Below, piece after piece: positions 57,346-64,000 of a stretch of DNA of 64,000 nucleotides. Each line of letters opens with the position of its first letter. Within the stretch, counting starts at the first letter, position 1. Under the pieces are notes generated by a model that saw nothing but the letters and a program-made list of their open reading frames with translations, had not been told where the DNA came from and searched no databases. The position numbers and the translations under genes were made by a program. The stretch comes from Aldrovandia affinis. Taxonomy: Eukaryota; Chordata; Actinopteri; Notacanthiformes; Halosauridae. The stretch covers positions 1,116,001-1,180,000 of the forward strand of contig JAINUG010000021.1 in the NCBI GenBank assembly GCA_029706075.1, read 5' to 3'.

Positions 57346-58265
57346 GGCCAGTGTCCCCCACCCTCCGCGACCGACTACGTTTACAGTCTACGCATCACCC
57401 ACCTGTGTGTTCACTACAGGAATTCACAATGACTACTTTGTTCTAGGGCACAATGGCGGTTCCCTGCTTGCCATTTGAGCCGGCTGCCTTCTGGCCGATT
57501 GTTCCGTTACCAATATGTCGCATACCCGTGGCAACAAAGGGAACTTTGAGAGCATGACAACTGGGTTCTGGAATCTTCTGTCCACGCCGGTGCTGAGTAA
57601 TACCGCGGTTCACCGGAGGCGGTGCTGAGAGCTTTGTAAATACCCAACCGCTGGTCATGAAGACCCAGGCCTACTGAAAGGGATGCCGTCACTCACACCC
57701 AAATCACTCTCAGTCAGACTGACAGCTCTAGCCTTGAGGGATGTGCGGTTCATCAGGTCTGATGGAAGAAATTCCTGCCATGCCTTCGGAAAAAATGTCT
57801 GCCATGGGCAATTTCCTTCCATTTTACGCATCGAACTAAGCTCCGTTAATGCGTACGGTTAGCGAGACTAAGACTGCAAGCGAAGAGCTCCTCACGTTCC
57901 AGGCTGAATGCCTCTGTGCACACATTCCCTGTCCTCACATCTCATCCTGCTTCTGGGTGTCCTCGTTTCTTTGCAGAAGAGTCCGCGTAAAACCCGGGAT
58001 CAGGCGGAGACGAGGAGCTGCTCCCGGTGTGGATTTAGAGCAGATGAGCCTGAGAGGAGACTGTAATAACGGCCCCCAGACAGGAACAGAGCGCCCTGGT
58101 GTGGGCCCACATCCCCAATCGGAATCCTAAATCCCCCAGGAAGGCCTGACAGAGGGGTCTAAAGCCCCCACACGAGTCCAGGGCTTTGGCCTCAGTGTCC
58201 CGGAGATTTGAGGAACTTCAAAGTCAAGTAGGAAGCATACAGGGTCCACAGTGATTTCTCCTCCA

Positions 58266-58300
58266 GTAAAAAAAAAAAAAAAGAAAGAAAAAAAAAAAAG
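58266..58300 (+). repeat. Poly(A)-rich run
   Basis: Two A-runs interrupted by GAAAG, a simple repeat or decayed retroposon tail. Confidence 0.7.
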
Positions 58301-59111
58301 CTGCTTTTCTAGGTAACCCAAAACCTGCAGTGGCAGACTTCCGATGTGAATATGGCTGAAGGGGGAGAACAAGAGACCGGGCGGGTGTGTATGCGTGTGT
58401 GCGTGTCTGAGATGGATTGCTTTTGTATTAGAAGGTGTGCCTTCATAATTCATTAAAATTCCTTTGTGTAGCAGTGGCCAACTGAAAGAGGCTAATGCCC
58501 ATACAGAAACAGTTCCACCTTGTTATGATGTATCCGCAGCAATCGATAGCCATGTTGCATTCACTGAACGAGGCTTAAGCAACAGTACATACATTAGTTT
58601 GGTAGGTGTTTACACATGCCAATGAGATTATTGGTCAGAAGGAATATGCTGGCTGCACTGTATTGAAAGCAGATGAAAGTCTACAAATAATTGACATATA
58701 AACATTGAGCTTCAAGGACATTTTATGGAGGAGGAGGATTAGTGCACCCTTCCACGCCCCTTCGGTTTATTTATATACAAACTAAGGGGGTCATTCTTAT
58801 GTATGTTTGGATACGTATGAAAGGACTACATGTTCCACACTCTTAATTATCATTGAGGCGTATGGGCAAAACAGTCACGAAAACTGGTTTGGTAGTTTTA
58901 GAAATGGATACAATTGCAGCAGATTTCCATACTTTCCACAAGAAATAGTCATATGGGCAAGATGGAACATCTGACAAATACGCAGGAAGGTTTTCTTCAC
59001 TCTCTTATTATCAAACCACTTTCACCGTTTTTCAAGGAACCTATGATGACATCTGTATCCGACATTGCAATGGGATAGCTATACTCGAGAAGCGAAAGTT
59101 TGTTAGAATAT

Positions 59112-59385
59112 CAGATGATGGGCCTCCGATAGCGTAGCGGTCTAATGAGAGTGAGCTGCCTATCACGGTTGTGGTTCAAAAGCTGGGGGTGGCATTTGGC
59201 TGTCCGCGTCAGGAGGAGGGGGGGAAGGGTGAGCCGGCACAAACTAGCTGAGAAGCTCGTAAGGGTGTCTCCAGAATGTGGGTGGGCGAATTCTGTCTCG
59301 AAGGCGAATTAGCTTGCCTCTTGGAGACGGGCGGCGAGTTTGTGTGGGGAGGGCAAATCAAAATAAAATAGAAGGTAAAAATCTG
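59112..59385 (+). repeat. SINE family C copy in MNAT1 intron
   Basis: Plus strand: tRNA-like GATAGCGTAGCGGTCTAATG, B-box-like GTGGTTCAAAAGC, body CATTTGGCTGTCCGCGTC and GAGCCGGCACAAAC, then an A-rich tail (AAATCAAAATAAAATAG). Related to the copies at 4636-5018 and 46376-46722. Confidence 0.7.
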
Positions 59386-60589
59386 AAACAAATTAAATAA
59401 ATAATTATCAGATGAATCCAATCTTGATGAAAAATGTGTTAAATGGTTTGCCAAGGTTAGATCATCAACTGTTTATCTGTTGGTTTTCAGGGGTTTGTCA
59501 TCAGCTGTTCCCATCCCATGCTTCGCAAAAGGACGTTGCTCTAATGATTAACCCTTCCATTACTGTATGGGTGGTTTGCGCAAGGTCAATGTCCCCAGCA
59601 GTCTGAATGCTTACTGTTATTCCTCCTACTCACAAGGTTCTTATTGTAGTATTTTTATTGCAAGGACACAAAGTTATCAAGGATCTTATTTGTAAGTGAT
59701 TATAATCAGCGTTCCTACAGTGCAAAATCAAGCCTTTTCAAGTTTTTTAAGGATCCATGGGAACCCCGCATAATGGATTTGGATAATGCAACTTTCTAAA
59801 ATGGAAAAAGTGAACATAGTATTTATTTGATTGAAAAAAAATTCTGTCACCACACTGTGACCAGCTTATCCAGAGGACTACATGCTTAATTCACAACACT
59901 CTGGATTATCTTTGTACAGGACTACGGAAAAAGAAATGCTTCAAAAAATGCATAAACCAACAGAAAACCTTCCAGCGCTTTCCAAGCAAAATCCAAGCAC
60001 TCTAACAACCTGGAATATTACATATTCAAAATCATGTGCTTCAAGCACCCGTGGGAACCCTGTCTTAAAAACGCCTTCCTTTATGATACATGACTTTTCA
60101 TTAGGAACATTTTTATAGGCTTTTGCGGCGTTGCATTTTCCATGCTGAAGATATAATCATCCCCTTTTAATTCCCCAAGTTCAGCGTTTGACTCAAAACT
60201 CCACACCCAATCCATACATTTAAAACTTCGTCTCAGGGATAAAGATCATTTTCAGACAATACTTTTACGCGTTTTACAGTGGGGTTTCCAGTTTATACAG
60301 TGGAACAAGAGATTTGATTTAGGACTCTGGCATGACTAACACTTTTCTCATTTGCTTGCGAGTGGCACTTGATATATAGCGTGTGCTCAGGAAGAGTAAC
60401 TACAGCCATTCATTTCAGGAGTGAATTCTCAGGCGATGCAGCTTTTATCACTTTCTGATCAGCATCTGATGCAGTTCTTCTCATTTTCTGATTAAGTTAG
60501 GGATGATGTTCGCATCTTTAGTTGTTGGCTTTCAGTTGGTTGTATGATGTCACAACATCAGGAGAATTCGCCCGTTCCTCACCCAAGAG

Positions 60590-61283
60590 GCCACAGTGTT
60601 TCTGGGCCAGGCTTCGGTTATCTCACGCCTGGACTCTGGACCTGGACCTGCGACGCCTCGCTGGCGGGCCTACCGGCCTGTGCCATCAGGCCACGCCGCA
60701 CGCCTGCTTTTCAACCATCCAAGTTCACGCATGTCACTCACCACACTTCACTGGCTCCCTATAGCAGCATGAATCAATTAAGTCACTAGGTGCTGGCATA
60801 TCAGGTCGCAAGGGGAACTGCTCCTTCCTACCACACAGACACTCATCACACCCTACACCCCACACCCCCACTAGACCCCTCCGCTCCGCCTCCTCTGGCC
60901 AACTGACTGTCCCATCCCTTCTCTGAGCTGCCCTGATTCCCTGGTGGTGGAATGACCTTCCACACTCTTTAGGACCACACAATCGCTGGCCGCCATCTTC
61001 AAGAGACTGAAAACCCACCTATTCAGACTCCATTACCACTGATTATATATTAAATTACAAATTCATTGCCATGACCAATGTATACATATACATATATATA
61101 TATATACTAATCTTTCTGTGTTATAGGTATAGCTGGTACAGGTGTATCGGTGAGGTCTGTAATATTGTTACTAATACTGAGCTCTTGTGCTAGCTGTGAT
61201 TGTTCTTGCCATTTTTAAATGCACTCATTATAAATTGCTCTGGATAAGAGCGTCTGCTAAATGTCAAAAATGTCAAATGTAAC
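60590..61283 (+). pseudogene. L2-type LINE 3' end in MNAT1 intron
   Basis: Decayed coding sequence includes LSHAWTLDLDLRRLAGGPTG, LCHQATPHA and, later, CFSTIQVHACHSPHFTGSL-like pieces. The C-terminal part appears around 60940-61040 (TRWWNDLPHSLG-like and RLKTHLFRLHYH-like in shifting frames). It ends with TTGCTCTGGATAAGAGCGTC, TGCTAAATGTC and short tandem repeats at 61227-61283. Confidence 0.75.
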
Positions 61284-62430
61284 AAACATATGCAAATCAT
61301 TTGTGCAGTATGGGCCACATATGCCACTAATGACATGTGCACCTGCCAACAGAATGGAATACTTGTGACACCTTGAACAGAACAAAACCTCTGATGCTTA
61401 GTGCTGAAACAAACAAGGAAAATATTAATATTTAATAAGAAATTAAAAAAATCTGGTTACATATGCAAAGGTCTACTTATCTCCATTATAGGGAAAATTG
61501 ATATTAAAGTACGGGCCGTGATGATTAATCTCTAAATTTCCACAGCTCTCATGGGCTGCGAGTGAGCGATCACTTGAGTGAGCTTGAGTGCAGATGGTGG
61601 TTTTAAGAGGGCTCTGTGTTTCGTTTCACATCTGAATGAGCACGAGGGCTGCCTATTGATTATATTGCATCTTTTTAAAGTGAAACTGGGCTATTTCGAG
61701 CTCCGCTACGGTCTCTCTTCCTGCTAATCTAATCCCTCGGCAACCCATGTGGTCATGCCTTCCAAGAAAGATGAGCTCTCTGTGTAACCTTATACCAGCC
61801 AGTCCCCAAGGAGCCAGAGATAGGCCGTGTGTGTGTGTGTGTGTTGTGTGTGAGAGTTCTGGTCCTTGTGTGTGTTACATGTGTTTGTGTCTATGTCCCT
61901 GTTGTGTGTGTATTTATGTGTGTGTGTGTGTGGGAGGGGGCAACTGGTGAATGTACACATTGTTAAATAACACCACTGCCGTTATACAGACGCCTACAGT
62001 TCTCAAAACAAACACTGTACCCGTTTCCTTAACATACAGACAAAAAAAACAACTAACTGCCCTTAACGCATCTGCAGACAAGATAGATTTGTTCAGAATT
62101 GGTCTTTTATCTCCCCCTAAAAGCATCCTCCAGCGCACTCCCACGGCGCTGCCATCTATCACAGAGGGGATCCCTCTGCTCCCAAACAGGAAACAATACT
62201 CAGCCCACTCAAGTGCTATGAGACACATGGAGACACTTAACACTACACAAAGACCAGGACACATTACACTCCACCCTGCGAATACCATCCTGGCTCTCAC
62301 TGCTACTGTTTCAATGTCTATTCCTCTCTCAGACCTCTCACACCTCATGAGACCCTTACACCCCCCACCCCCCACAACTAAAAAACAAACTCACTTGCTC
62401 CCTCGCTCGCACACACATGCAAGTGCAAGT

Positions 62431-62620
<190 letters not shown>

Positions 62621-63616
62621 CGTTGCACTTTGTGTGCAGGCCTGAAACCCAAGCTGCTTCGATTGGCAACATCCTTCAGTGGCCGGTGCTGCTGAAGCAT
62701 TAGCTGCAACTCGATCCGAGTCCTCTCTGGGCCTCGTGTTACTGGGTAAATATGGGGCAGGCCCTGACTCACTCCCTGCAGGCAGAGGGCAGCACACTCA
62801 GCCATTCCTGCAGGTGTTTCTGTAAGGCCGCTGACGGCACCTGGCACAATCCGCACCACACCTGATCGCCTTTACAACCCGACCACAAAGGCACTGACAC
62901 CACGAGAATGTAATAACGGAATCAACACCCTTTCCTGAGGCGATGAGTCACATTACGGTCATAGCAAATATTCAGCAACCACCGCTCAATGCTCCACGGC
63001 TCGTAACTATGCGTCTCCACCGAGGGGGAAAGTTAGAATAAGACCAAAATAAACGCTTCTTTCATGTTATTTATTTTAGATTTGTGCACAGATCGTATCC
63101 CCGGCTTCGGTTCGGAGAACCGCGGCGGCGCACTGGAGCCAATGGCCCGTGGAAATGAAAACCGGGCTCTCCTGACAGACTCTCGGACCAACGAGCTGCA
63201 AAGTTTCCACGATGAATAATGATGACTGTCACGGGTAATAGTGATAATAAAGTGCAATCAAAATAATTTGCTGTGAAATTGGCGTCTCTGGCCGCTTCGC
63301 TACTGGCTCCGTTTCAAAGGGACCCGGGCTGTGGGTTTCCTGATTGGCCGAGCCTACGGAGTTTTCCCTCTCCCGCCGACATGAAGAAATACCTGCGTAA
63401 CGTCTCCCTCCCACCCCCACCCCGTTTCCTAATAATTGTCTTGTTTCTCTCCAGAGCCCCAAAAAGGGCTCCCTCTACTCCCTTGCCATGGAAAATATAT
63501 AGAGGCCCTCTCTAATTCAAAGTGAAAAGATAACTGCAGGAACGTTCTGCTTCATTTCCAGCTGAGAATGTGGGGCTTCTCTTTCTCTTTTCAGCTGTGT
63601 TTCTGAGTGCAGTGGG

Positions 63617-63617
63617 G

Positions 63618-63645
<28 letters not shown>
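63617..63645 (+). repeat. Poly(T) run
   Basis: About 28 consecutive T residues. It could be the reverse tail of an old retroposon, but no body is recognisable beside it. Confidence 0.8.
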
Positions 63646-63650
<5 letters not shown>

Positions 63651-64000
63651 GTTTGGGGTTGTTATGAAAGGAAAACAGTGCATGTTCCCAGCAGCTATCT
63701 GGAGATGTACTGTTGGAAAGCGAGCTGGACTTGACATGTTATCTGCGGGGGGTGAGTGGGAGAAAAAGCAGAGCTACAGCAGCAGCACATACCCCACGCA
63801 GGATGGTAGAACAAAGGGGATTCCCATCTCTTTACCTGCCTCACTGACTTGGAGGTGTGGTTCACAATGGACCTTTTTTGAAACATGGATTATTACAGTT
63901 CTACCCAGGTATCTGCTGATCCTGTCCCTTTTCTCTGTGGTTGTTTGTGTTTGTACATCTGGTGCCGGGAGGAGAGCATGATATATGTGTGTGTGTGTGT

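Noticed and set aside
60734-61018. 94-codon minus frame in the MNAT1 intron
   Set aside because: It is the antisense of a decayed L2 LINE end.

Overview
The window is vertebrate nuclear DNA, most likely from a ray-finned fish. It contains spliced genes with GT-AG introns and a fish-type repeat load: Tc1/mariner relics, tRNA-derived SINEs whose tail reads like an L2 LINE tail, L2, CR1 and L1 LINE fragments, a hAT-like MITE and long CA microsatellites. I cannot name the species.

Four protein-coding genes are supported. (1) PRKCH (protein kinase C eta): only coding exon 1 (8982-9332, minus) is inside; the gene runs off the left edge and 1-8981 is its first intron. (2) SLC38A6 (SNAT6 amino-acid transporter): complete, minus strand, 16 coding exons between 48345 and 26282, giving 458 codons plus stop with every junction in phase. 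(3) TRMT5 (tRNA guanine-37 N1-methyltransferase): complete, plus strand, 5 coding exons from 48679 to 54158. (4) MNAT1 (MAT1 subunit of the CDK-activating kinase/TFIIH): only the last coding exon (54898-55017, minus) is inside; 55018-64000 reads as its last intron. From memory, human chr14q23 has the same neighbours, with SLC38A6 and TRMT5 head to head and MNAT1 and TRMT5 tail to tail. TMEM30B, which I expect between SLC38A6 and PRKCH, is not visible.

Layout: 1-8981 PRKCH intron 1 (SINEs, nested Tc1 elements); 8982-9332 PRKCH exon 1; 9333-26281 intergenic (L1 and SINE relics, a 190-bp foldback, CA arrays); 26282-48345 SLC38A6; 48346-48678 shared promoter interval; 48679-54158 TRMT5; 54159-54897 convergent 3' ends; 54898-55017 MNAT1 last exon; 55018-64000 MNAT1 intron (CpG-dense patch, SINE, L2, a CA array of about 93 units).

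The genes serve unrelated housekeeping or signalling roles and form no pathway. The main oddities are two single-base frameshifts in G-runs (TRMT5 exon 2 and MNAT1 last exon), which look like sequencing errors; a large foldback; a roughly 260-nt purine/pyrimidine tract against an SLC38A6 acceptor; and transposon insertions close to several splice acceptors. I found no convincing new biological system.
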